Positions 52,512 to 60,087 of a stretch of 64,000 bases of DNA are shown one piece after another. The notes below the pieces were generated by a model. It searched no databases. It saw only the letters and a program-made list of their open reading frames with translations, and was not told the origin of the DNA. Made by a program: the position numbers and the translations under genes. The stretch is taken from positions 1-64,000 of the forward strand of contig JAJYXP010000019.1 in the NCBI GenBank assembly GCA_021801705.1, read 5' to 3'. Position 1 is the first letter of the stretch; the number at the start of each line of letters is the position of its first letter. The DNA is from Pseudomonadota bacterium (lineage in GTDB: Bacteria; Pseudomonadota; Gammaproteobacteria; Burkholderiales; Sulfuricellaceae).

Positions 52512-53117
52512 ATGTACCGCATCATGTTGGTGGATGATGAGCAGAACATTCTCAATGCACTGCGCCGTCTGTTCACGTCTTCGGCGTTCCACGAGGCGGG
52601 GGGTGAAAAATACCAGGTGGAGACTTTCGTTTCCCCCAGGCTGGCCTTGCAGCGCGCCGGGGACGGGGTAACGTTCGACCTGGTGATCTCGGACTATCGC
52701 ATGCCGGAAATGGATGGCGTGGTTTTCCTCAAAGCGTTCAGGCAGGTCCAGCCCCATGCCGAGCGGCTGATCCTTTCCGGTTACGCCGATCTGGAAGCGC
52801 TGGTCGGGGCGATCAACGAGGCGCAGATTTTCCGCTTCATCGCCAAACCCTGGCACGACTACGAACTGAAATCGGCAGTGGTGCAGGCGCTGGCGCATCG
52901 CGATCTGCTGCGGGATAACCAGCGTCTTGCCGACCAGGTGCGGCTGCAGAGCGGCACTATCTCGAAGCAGGAAATGGCGCTGCGCCGCCTGGAAGAAGAG
53001 TCGCCGGGGATCACCAAGGTGCACTGGGGGGAGGACGGTTCGGTGATTTTCGACGATGCCGAACTTTCCGACAGCGCCGCACAGGAAGCCGACAAGTGGC
53101 TGAAATCGACGAAGTAA
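52512..53117 (+). CDS. Single-receiver response regulator
   Basis: 201 residues from the ATG at 52512, with GGAA upstream. Receiver 1-130 with DDE acidic pocket, acceptor Asp61 (VISDYRMPEMDG) and KPWHDYEL; coiled-coil tail; and a short acidic C-terminus (HWGEDGSVIFDDAEL) with no DNA-binding or enzyme domain. It overlaps the GTPase gene by 22 bases, so the two products are probably made together and may act together, the receiver perhaps controlling the GTPase. Confidence 0.9.
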   Translation: MYRIMLVDDEQNILNALRRLFTSSAFHEAGGEKYQVETFVSPRLALQRAGDGVTFDLVISDYRMPEMDGVVFLKAFRQVQPHAERLILSGYADLEALVGAINEAQIFRFIAKPWHDYELKSAVVQALAHRDLLRDNQRLADQVRLQSGTISKQEMALRRLEEESPGITKVHWGEDGSVIFDDAELSDSAAQEADKWLKSTK

Positions 53118-53749
53118 ACCGCAAGATCACGCTCAAGCTGGTTTACTACGGCCCGGCGCAAAGCGGCAAGACCACCAATCTGATGCGGCTGCACGATCTG
53201 CTTGCCCCCGATCTGAAAGGGGAGGTCATGACCCTGGAAACGCAGAACGACCGCACCCTGTTTTTCGATCTGCTGCCGCTCGGCTTCAGGACGCCGTCCG
53301 GATGGCTGGTGAAACTCAAGCTGTTCACCGTGCCGGGCCAGGTGGCCCACGATGCCACCCGCAAGGCGGTGCTGTCGCGCGCCGACGGCGTGGTGTTCGT
53401 GGCCGATTCGCAGCGGGCGCAGTCGGTCAATAATGCGGAGGCGTTCCAGAACCTGGAGGAGAACGTGCAGCGCGTCGGCCTGGATTTTGCCAGTGTGCCG
53501 CTGGTGGTGCAGTTCAACAAGCGCGATCTGCCCGAGGCGCAAATCCTGTCTGAGGAAGAAGTCCGCGCGCGCTGGGCGCAGGCGCCGTGGCCGCTGGTCT
53601 TCTCCTCGGCGCTGATTGGCGAGGGCGTGAAGGAAACTTTTGCCCGGCTTCTGGAACAGGTGTACCCGGTGCTGGATAAGTTTTGCGCCTTGCAGGAAAG
53701 CCATGGCGTCGATCGGCAATCCTTCGTCGCCGCAGTGACGGGGGGCTGA
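53096..53749 (+). CDS. MglA-like small Ras-type GTPase
   Basis: 217 residues with a GTG start inside the preceding gene. P-loop GPAQSGKTT, TVPGQ (MglA-type variant of DxxG), DRTLFFDLLPLG and NKRDLP are all present and follow Myxococcus MglA closely (KLVYYGP, VVFVADSQ). MglA sets cell polarity and directs type IV pilus ATPases in gliding bacteria. No MglB/roadblock partner gene is seen in the window. Between a receiver gene and a kinase gene, and near a receiver-PilB fusion, it suggests a polarity or pilus switch here. Confidence 0.92.
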   Translation: MAEIDEVNRKITLKLVYYGPAQSGKTTNLMRLHDLLAPDLKGEVMTLETQNDRTLFFDLLPLGFRTPSGWLVKLKLFTVPGQVAHDATRKAVLSRADGVVFVADSQRAQSVNNAEAFQNLEENVQRVGLDFASVPLVVQFNKRDLPEAQILSEEEVRARWAQAPWPLVFSSALIGEGVKETFARLLEQVYPVLDKFCALQESHGVDRQSFVAAVTGG

Positions 53750-53750
53750 A

Positions 53751-54971
53751 TTGGAACTCGATCCGCACACCTTCGACCGCGAGTTCGACCTCGCCGAACT
53801 GCTCGCCGGCATGCCTCTGGCACGTATGGCGCAGATTCTCGCAACGCTGCTCGACGGCGAGTTCCGCCTGGTGACGGTTGGCGGCCAGCTCATGCTGGGC
53901 CGTGCCGAACCGTTCGCACAACCGGGCCGCGCCGCGATCCGGCATGACCTCGAAACGCTCGGCCACCTCGAATCGGCGAGTGCCGGCGAGGCCCGTCTTT
54001 CGGCCGCAGCCGGCATGGTGGAGCTGGTGCTGCAACTGTCGGCGCGCTACCGCATGGCGGCCGATCTGCACACCGAAACCGTGCAGGAAGACTACGCGGC
54101 GCTGCAGCATCAGCTTGCCGCCCTCAAGGAGTCGGAGGCCCGCTACAAAACCCTGTCGGAGGAGCTTGAGGAGCGCGTCAGGCAACAGGTCGAAACCCTG
54201 GAAACCGCACAGCGTCAGCTCTACCAGGCGGAAAAACTGGCCTCCATCGGCCAGCTTGCCGCCGGCGTGGCGCATGAAATCAACAACCCGATCGGCTTCA
54301 TTCGCAGCAACCTGAGCACGGCGCAGCAGTATGTGCGCAACCTGGAGCGCCTGGCTGCCCTGATGAAGGCGGGCGATATGGCGCAGTTTCAGGCGGTATG
54401 GAACGAGGCGGACATGGCGTTCGTGACGGAGGATTTCGCCGCCTTGCTGGGCGAGAGTGTTGCAGGCGCCGACCGTGTGGCGAAAATCGTTGCCGACCTC
54501 AAGGGTTTCTCCAACGTGGACCAGACCGAGGAGGAGATCGTCAACCTCAACGATAATCTGCGCTTTGCCTGCAACGTCGTCGCCGGGCAGATCAAGGATA
54601 AGGCGGAACTGGTGCTGGAACTGGGGGGGTTGCCCAGGATTCTGTGTCTGCCGGGGCACTTGAACCAGGTGTTTCTCAACCTGCTGCTCAATGCCGTTCA
54701 GTCGCTACCGGACCAGGGCCGGATCAAGGTGTGCAGCGATGTGCTCAACAATGAAATCCGCATCCGCATCAGCGATAATGGTTGCGGTATCCCGGAAGGC
54801 AACCTGGACCGTATCTTCGACCCGTTTTTTACCACCCATGAAGTGGGCAGCGGCACCGGGCTTGGCCTGACGGTCTGCCGCGACATCGTGCAGGCCCATG
54901 GCGGGCGTATCGGGGTGGAAAGCAAGGCCGGGGCGGGAACGACATTCACGGTCTATCTGCCGATCGGATGA
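53751..54971 (+). CDS. Soluble histidine kinase with N-terminal domain of unknown type
   Basis: 406 residues with a TTG start right after the GTPase stop. Residues 1-110 form an unrecognised domain (FDLAELLAGMPLARMAQILA, GEFRLVTVGGQLMLGRAEP), then a coiled coil, HisKA with His175 (GVAHEINNP), the locus-typical insertion, and an ATPase domain (NQVFLNLLLNAVQSL, DNGCGIPEGNL, GSGTGLGLTV). It is more distant from the other two kinases than they are from each other. Coupling to the MglA-like gene suggests it senses or reads out the GTPase; this is inference. Confidence 0.92.
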   Translation: MELDPHTFDREFDLAELLAGMPLARMAQILATLLDGEFRLVTVGGQLMLGRAEPFAQPGRAAIRHDLETLGHLESASAGEARLSAAAGMVELVLQLSARYRMAADLHTETVQEDYAALQHQLAALKESEARYKTLSEELEERVRQQVETLETAQRQLYQAEKLASIGQLAAGVAHEINNPIGFIRSNLSTAQQYVRNLERLAALMKAGDMAQFQAVWNEADMAFVTEDFAALLGESVAGADRVAKIVADLKGFSNVDQTEEEIVNLNDNLRFACNVVAGQIKDKAELVLELGGLPRILCLPGHLNQVFLNLLLNAVQSLPDQGRIKVCSDVLNNEIRIRISDNGCGIPEGNLDRIFDPFFTTHEVGSGTGLGLTVCRDIVQAHGGRIGVESKAGAGTTFTVYLPIG

Positions 54972-54987
54972 ACCTGAAAAACATTGG

Positions 54988-55052
54988 CCACGGATTTACA
55001 CGGATAAAGCAGTTTGTTGTTTAATCCGTGGACATCCGTGTTAATCCGTGAA
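54988..55052. repeat. Hairpin repeat with CACGGAT arms
   Basis: GCCACGGATTTACACGGAT and ATCCGTGTTAATCCGTG, with a middle ATCCGTGG, form inverted arms of CACGGAT units. It fills the 109-base gap before the receiver-ATPase gene. Confidence 0.7.
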
Positions 55053-55080
55053 AAAAACCGTTTTTAGTTAGAATGAAAAC

Positions 55081-57321
55081 ATGACCAGTTATTCCTCACT
55101 TTTTACCGGCACGCCAGGCGGCGAGCAGCCGCGCCAGCCCGAGCCGGCCAGCCCGGCCGTTTACCGCATCCTGCTGGTGGACGACGAGCCGAACGTGCTC
55201 AAGGCGCTACAGCGCGTGTTCCGCCAGGAGAATTATGAGATCGTCCTCGCCAGCAATGGCCAGGAGGCCATCGAGCAACTGAGCAAGGACGCGTTCCACC
55301 TGATGATTTCCGATTACATGATGCCGGGCATGACCGGTGCACAGGTGCTGAAACAGGCCAAAGCGATCCAGCCCGACATGATCCGCATCATGCTGACCGG
55401 CCATGCCGATACCGGCGCGGTGATGGGGGCGATCAACGAGGGTGCGGTCTATAAATTCATCCTCAAACCATGGAATGACGACGATCTGCGCGTGACGGTG
55501 GCGCTCGCGCTGGAACAGTTCGACCTGATCCGGAAAAACCGCTTGCTGCAGCAAGAGAACAAGAAAAAAACCAACGAAATCAGTGCGCTGTCGAAAATGG
55601 CGGTGACCAACCGCAGCCAGCTTGCGATTATGCTCAACAAGCGCAATCTGCTCAGCAGCCAGCAGGTACAGGAACTGCATCGCCTGCAGCAGTCGCACAA
55701 GGAGCCCATCCTCAAGCTGCTGCTGGAGCGCGACTGGGTGCCGGAAGAAATCATCCGCAACATTCTGCGCAAGGATTTTCTGGTCGAAGAGGTTGCCCTG
55801 GGCGAGTTCCGGGTCGATCCGGCGATAGCCTCCCTGATTCCGCACAGCTTCTGCGAGCGGCAGTGGGTGGTGCCGCTCAAGCAGGAAGGCCGGCGCCTGG
55901 TGCTTGCGGTGGCTGATCCTATGGATTCCGGTTTGGTGGACGACCTGCGTTTTGTTTCCGGCCTTGAAATTCAGGCGGTGATGGCGGATGTGGCGGCGAT
56001 AAAGGCCAAGATCGCCGAGGTTTACGGCAGCGAGGAGCAGCCTTCGTTCGAGGATCTGGAAACGCTGGTTTCCACTGTCGATCCTTACGAAGGTATCGAG
56101 ATCGTGATCGACGAGGAGGAAGACCAGCGTTCGCTCGACGAATTGCTGCGCAGTACCGAGGAGCCGCCCGCCATTCGCCTGGTCAATGCCATCATCCTCG
56201 AAGCCATCCGTCTCGGCGCTTCCGATATCCACATCCATCCCCGCACCAAGAGCGTGGTGGTGCGGCTCAGGATCGACGGGGTGCTCGCCGACAAGATTCA
56301 CATCCCGCACCAGATTCACGCCTCGCTGGTGTCGCGTCTGAAGGTGATGTCCGAGCTCGACATCAGCGAGCGCCGCCGCCCCCAGGATGGCCGCATTACG
56401 GTGAAAACGCCGCTGCGTGTCGTCGATTTGCGCATCTCCACCCTGCCCACCATCAACGGCGAAAAAGTGGTGATGCGCATCCTCGACCGCAATTCCGCGG
56501 TGAAGAGCATCGAGGGGCTCGGATTCTCGCCGGCCGACCTGAAAAAAGTGCTCAACATGGTGGACAAGCCGCAGGGCCTCATCCTGACCACCGGCCCCAC
56601 CGGCAGCGGCAAGACCACCACCCTGTACGGCCTGTTGCAACACAAGGCCGACCCCGGCAAGAACTACGTCACCATCGAAGACCCGGTGGAATATTATCTC
56701 GACATGGCCGGGCAGGTGCTGATCAAGGAAAAGATCGGCCTGTCTTTTCCCGTGGTGCTGCGCTCGATCCTGCGCCAGGACCCGGACGTGATCCTGATCG
56801 GCGAGATCCGCGATCTGGAAACCGCCGAGGTGGCGCTTCACGCTGCGCTCACCGGGCATCTGGTTTACTCGACCCTGCACACCAATTCCGCCGTTGCGAC
56901 CATCGCCCGCCTCTTCGATCTCGGCCTCAAGCCTTATGTGCTGGCCACCGCGCTCGAAGGCATCATCGCCCAGCGTCTGATGCGGCGCATCTGCGACGAC
57001 TGCCGCGAGCCGGTCGTTCCCGCGCCGGAATTGCTGGCACGGCTCGGCCCCCTGTTTGAAGCGGCGAAGATCACTGCCTATCGCGGCAAGGGGTGCGCCA
57101 AATGTCACGGCATCGGCTACCGCGGGAGAATGGGGGTGTACGAGGTGCTGGAGCCGGATGAAGAAATGCGCGACCTGATCGCCAGCGGCGCCAGCATCCT
57201 GGAAATGACGCAGTTGGCCCGGCAGATCGGCGCCACGCCGATGATAGAAGATGCACGGGATAAGGTGAATGCCGGGCTGACCACGCTGGAAGAAGTGCTG
57301 CGCGTGCTCGGGCCGCAGTAG
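55081..57321 (+). CDS. Receiver domain fused to a GspE/PilB-type secretion ATPase
   Basis: 746 residues. Receiver 27-145 with acceptor Asp78 (MISDYMMPGMTG) and KPWNDDD; coiled coil; GspE/MshE N-terminal domain about 185-330; then the type II/IV pilus ATPase with Walker A GPTGSGKTT (505-513), RQDPDVILIGEIRD and a tetracysteine zinc site (CDDC, then CAKC). The zinc site and N-domain mark an assembly (PilB/GspE) rather than retraction (PilT) enzyme. A phosphorylatable receiver on such an ATPase is rare and suggests direct kinase control of pilus or secretion power. No pilin or pilC genes are nearby. Confidence 0.93.
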   Translation: MTSYSSLFTGTPGGEQPRQPEPASPAVYRILLVDDEPNVLKALQRVFRQENYEIVLASNGQEAIEQLSKDAFHLMISDYMMPGMTGAQVLKQAKAIQPDMIRIMLTGHADTGAVMGAINEGAVYKFILKPWNDDDLRVTVALALEQFDLIRKNRLLQQENKKKTNEISALSKMAVTNRSQLAIMLNKRNLLSSQQVQELHRLQQSHKEPILKLLLERDWVPEEIIRNILRKDFLVEEVALGEFRVDPAIASLIPHSFCERQWVVPLKQEGRRLVLAVADPMDSGLVDDLRFVSGLEIQAVMADVAAIKAKIAEVYGSEEQPSFEDLETLVSTVDPYEGIEIVIDEEEDQRSLDELLRSTEEPPAIRLVNAIILEAIRLGASDIHIHPRTKSVVVRLRIDGVLADKIHIPHQIHASLVSRLKVMSELDISERRRPQDGRITVKTPLRVVDLRISTLPTINGEKVVMRILDRNSAVKSIEGLGFSPADLKKVLNMVDKPQGLILTTGPTGSGKTTTLYGLLQHKADPGKNYVTIEDPVEYYLDMAGQVLIKEKIGLSFPVVLRSILRQDPDVILIGEIRDLETAEVALHAALTGHLVYSTLHTNSAVATIARLFDLGLKPYVLATALEGIIAQRLMRRICDDCREPVVPAPELLARLGPLFEAAKITAYRGKGCAKCHGIGYRGRMGVYEVLEPDEEMRDLIASGASILEMTQLARQIGATPMIEDARDKVNAGLTTLEEVLRVLGPQ

Positions 57322-57324
57322 AAT

Positions 57325-57504
57325 AGCCACGAAAAGGCACAAAAATCACAAGAAAAAACTTGGGGCGTTGTGCCATTTTTGTGATTTTTGTGTTTAGGGA
57401 ACCGCTGAATCATTCACCAAAATCCAACTCCATCCCCTTCGAGGGGAGGGAATAAATCAGCGGTTCCTTAGATTTATTTTGTGAGTTTTGTGCCTTCTTG
57501 TGGC
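57325..57504. repeat. Hairpin repeat with GCCACGAAAAGGC arms, interrupted by a MITE-like element
   Basis: The left arm AGCCACGAAAAGGCACAAAA and right arm TTTTGTGCCTTCTTGTGGC are inverted, with further inner pairs (CACAAAAATCACAA/TTGTGATTTTTGTG). A second element (57394-57471) sits in the right half. Confidence 0.7.
57394..57471. mobile_element. 78-base MITE-like element nested in a hairpin repeat
   Basis: The ends TTAGGGAACCGCTGAATCA and (reverse complement) CTAAGGAACCGCTGATTTA are inverted repeats of the same kind as at 48381-48499. The centre has CCCCTTCGAGGGG. It is the younger insertion because it splits the host repeat. Confidence 0.7.
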
Positions 57505-57511
57505 GGAAACC

Positions 57512-58171
57512 ATGCTCAACTGGAATCAAATCGATACCGTCCTGCTCGACATGGACGGCACCCTGCTCGACCTGCATTTCGACAACCATTTCTGGCTCGA
57601 GCATGTGCCGCTGCGCTATGCCGAGAAGCACGGGCTGAGCCATGAGGCGGCGCAGGATGCGTTGGCGCCGCGCTACCGCAAGGTGGCGGGCACCATGGAC
57701 TGGTATTGCGTGGATTACTGGTCGCGCGAACTGGAACTGGACATCGCCCGGCTCAAGGAGGAGGCGGAACACCTCATTGCCGTGCATCCTCACGTCACCG
57801 GTTTCCTCGCGGCGGTCCGCACCAGTGGCCGGCGCACGGTGCTGGTGACCAACGCCCACCACAAGAGCCTGGCGCTGAAAATGCGCAAGACGCGTCTGGA
57901 TGGGGATCTGGACGCGGTGATCTGCGCCCATGACTTCGGCGTGCCCAAGGAGCATCCGGAATTCTGGGGCAGACTCCAGTCCGTGGAGCGCTTCGATCCC
58001 GCCCGCACGCTGCTGGTGGACGACAGCCTGCCGGTGCTGCGTTCGGCGCGGAATTATGGCATGGCCCATCTGCTGGCGGTGCACCGGCCGGATACGCGAC
58101 AGCCGGAGAAGGATGTGGAGGAGTTCCGGGCGATTCGCAGTTTTCAGGACATCCTGCCTAAAACAACTTAG
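57512..58171 (+). CDS. yrfG: HAD-family nucleotidase YrfG (GMP/IMP nucleotidase)
   Basis: 219 residues from the ATG at 57512. HAD motifs: DMDGTLLDL (motif I), VTNAHHKSL (motif II), VPKEHPEFW (motif III) and LVDDSLPVL (motif IV). The block NWYCVDYW-type (MDWYCVDYWSREL) matches E. coli YrfG, which dephosphorylates purine monophosphates. It stands alone, followed by a perfect 33-bp palindrome that probably ends transcription from both sides. Confidence 0.9.
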   Translation: MLNWNQIDTVLLDMDGTLLDLHFDNHFWLEHVPLRYAEKHGLSHEAAQDALAPRYRKVAGTMDWYCVDYWSRELELDIARLKEEAEHLIAVHPHVTGFLAAVRTSGRRTVLVTNAHHKSLALKMRKTRLDGDLDAVICAHDFGVPKEHPEFWGRLQSVERFDPARTLLVDDSLPVLRSARNYGMAHLLAVHRPDTRQPEKDVEEFRAIRSFQDILPKTT

Positions 58172-58172
58172 C

Positions 58173-58247
58173 GTGTAGGGTGGGCACGCCTTTGTGCCCA
58201 CGCGGTCAGTTATTCCGCGTGGGCACAAAGGCGTGCCCACCCTACAC
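58173..58247. terminator. Perfect 33-bp inverted repeat between convergent genes
   Basis: 58173-58205 and 58215-58247 are exact inverted copies (ends GTGTAGGGTGGGCACGCC) around a 9-base loop. Lying between the convergent ends of yrfG and the Mth938-like gene, it may work as a bidirectional terminator although there is no T-run. It also looks like a dispersed palindrome. Confidence 0.7.
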
Positions 58248-58624
58248 TACTCAGCACTCAGGATCAGCGCGGCCGCCACCTTCCTGCCTTCACCCGCGAG
58301 GATGTTGTAGGTGCGGCAGGCGGCCGGGGTGTCCATCACTTCCACGCCGATTTGCGCCAGGGTGAGCATTTGTGTCAGGCGCGGATGGGGAAAGCGCAGG
58401 CTGCTTCCGGTGCCGAGCAGCACGATTTCCGGTGCCAGGGCCAGGATCGCCGTAAAATGAACGTCCAGAAGCCCCTCGAAGTCCGGCGGCGGCCAGGCTT
58501 CGACGACCTGATCCGGCAGCACGATCAGGCTGCTGTGATAGCGTCTGTGGTTGACGGCGACATAATCGCGGTCGTAGGCGGTGAAAAGGTTCAGGCCGGC
58601 GTGGTCGGCCAGTTGGAATTTCAA
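58247..58624 (-). CDS. Mth938-like domain protein
   Basis: 125 residues with a TTG start at 58624, chosen because GGAGG lies 6 bases upstream and the family start (KFQLADHAGLNLFTAYD) fits; longer frames overlap alaA on the other strand. Blocks YVAVNHRRYHSSLIVLPD, EIVLLGTGSSLRFPHPRL and GVEVMDTPAACRTYNILAGEGR are typical of the Mth938/NDUFAF3-like family. Function in bacteria is not settled; the eukaryotic relative helps assemble respiratory complex I. It is divergent from alaA. Confidence 0.88.
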   Translation of the reverse strand: MKFQLADHAGLNLFTAYDRDYVAVNHRRYHSSLIVLPDQVVEAWPPPDFEGLLDVHFTAILALAPEIVLLGTGSSLRFPHPRLTQMLTLAQIGVEVMDTPAACRTYNILAGEGRKVAAALILSAE

Positions 58625-58729
58625 GGCGGGCCTCCAATTGCGGGACACGGGGCGGTCGGGTAAGATTATACCTTTTAAGCGCATTCCATGCAGCGACCAG
58701 GCCGCCAGCGCAAAAAGGGGCTCGAAGCC

Positions 58730-59956
58730 ATGCAACCGGTACTCAAATCCGCCAAGCTCAACAACGTCTGCTACGACATTCGCGGCCCGGTGATGGCGCG
58801 CGCCCGGCAGATGGAGGAAGACGGCCACCGCATCATCAAGCTCAATATCGGCAATCCGGCCCCCTTCGGTTTCGAGGCGCCGGAGGAGATTCTCCGGGAC
58901 GTGATCCACAACCTGCCCAACGCCTCGGGTTATTCCGACTCCAAGGGCTTGTTCGCCGCACGCAAGGCGATCATGCACTATACCCAGGAGAAAAAGATCC
59001 GCGACGTGCAGATGGAGGATATCTATATCGGCAACGGCGTGTCGGAGCTGATCGTGATGGCGATGCAGGCGCTGCTCAACAACGGCGACGAGGTGCTGGT
59101 GCCGACCCCGGACTATCCGCTGTGGACGGCGGCGGTGACTTTGGCGGGCGGACATCCGCATCACTACATCTGCGACGAGCAGAGCGGCTGGTTGCCGGAT
59201 CTGGACGATATCCGCGGCAAGATTTCACCCAATACGCGGGCGATCGTGCTGATCAACCCCAACAACCCGACCGGCGCGCTGTACCCGGTGGAGTTGCTGC
59301 AGGAAGTCGTGGAAATCGCGCGCCAGCACCAGCTCATCATCTACGCCGACGAAATCTACGACAAGGTGTTGTACGACGGCAATGTCCACACCTCGATCGC
59401 CTCGCTGGCGGACGATGTGCTGTTCGTCACCTTCAACGGCCTGTCGAAGAATTACCGCGCCGCCGGCTACCGTGCCGGCTGGCTGATCGTTTCCGGCGAG
59501 AAGCGCCATGCCCAGGATTACATCGAGGGGCTGACCATGCTGGCCTCGATGCGGCTGTGCTCCAACGTGCCCGCCCAGTACGGCATCCAGACCGCGCTGG
59601 GCGGCTACCAGAGCATCAACGACCTGGTTGCGCCCAGCGGCCGTCTGTGCCGCCAGCGCGACGTGGCCTGGAAGCTGCTGACCGAAATTCCCGGGGTATC
59701 CTGCGTCAAGCCGCAGGGCGCGATGTATCTGTTTCCCCGGCTAGACACCAAGATGTACCCGATCGCCGACGACCAGGAATTCATCCTCGAACTGCTGCTC
59801 GAGGAGAAGGTGCTGCTGGTGCAGGGCAGCGGTTTCAACTGGCCGAATCCCGATCATTTCCGGGTGGTGTTCCTGCCCAACGTGGACGATCTCACCGATG
59901 CCATCGGCCGCATCGCGCGCTTCCTGGAGAATTACCGCAAGCGGCACGGGACGTGA
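58730..59956 (+). CDS. alaA: Alanine-synthesising aminotransferase AlaA
   Basis: 408 residues from the ATG at 58730, with AAGGGG upstream. It follows E. coli AlaA closely: LNNVCYDIRGPV, LNIGNPAPFGF, GNGVSELIVMAMQALL, PNNPTGALYP, ADEIYDKVLYD and the PLP lysine in NGLSKNYRAAG. It moves an amino group from glutamate to pyruvate to make alanine. The order alaA-hom-thrC is common in betaproteobacteria; a hairpin repeat separates it from hom. Confidence 0.96.
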   Translation: MQPVLKSAKLNNVCYDIRGPVMARARQMEEDGHRIIKLNIGNPAPFGFEAPEEILRDVIHNLPNASGYSDSKGLFAARKAIMHYTQEKKIRDVQMEDIYIGNGVSELIVMAMQALLNNGDEVLVPTPDYPLWTAAVTLAGGHPHHYICDEQSGWLPDLDDIRGKISPNTRAIVLINPNNPTGALYPVELLQEVVEIARQHQLIIYADEIYDKVLYDGNVHTSIASLADDVLFVTFNGLSKNYRAAGYRAGWLIVSGEKRHAQDYIEGLTMLASMRLCSNVPAQYGIQTALGGYQSINDLVAPSGRLCRQRDVAWKLLTEIPGVSCVKPQGAMYLFPRLDTKMYPIADDQEFILELLLEEKVLLVQGSGFNWPNPDHFRVVFLPNVDDLTDAIGRIARFLENYRKRHGT

Positions 59957-59979
59957 AGTTGAGGATTTGATAAAAGCCG

Positions 59980-60060
59980 ACCACGAATGGCACGAATGAA
60001 CACGAATAAAGCAGGTTCATCATTCGTGCCAATTCGTGAACATTCGTGCCATTCGTGGTT
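59980..60060. repeat. Hairpin repeat with CACGAATGG arms between alaA and hom
   Basis: ACCACGAATGGCACGAATGA and its inverted copy ending TTCGTGCCATTCGTGGT, made of CACGAAT units at about 10-base spacing, with a short centre. It is the same subfamily as at 31231-31383. Confidence 0.75.
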
Positions 60061-60087
60061 AATTGAATTTAGGAAAAAGAAATCAAT

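Noticed and set aside
52512-54971. MglB/roadblock partner of the MglA-like GTPase
   Set aside because: Neither the adjacent receiver nor the N-terminal domain of the next kinase resembles a roadblock fold by sequence; no partner is claimed.
48381-57471. Intact insertion sequence
   Set aside because: The elements are 78-166 bases with no transposase frame, so they are called MITE-like only.
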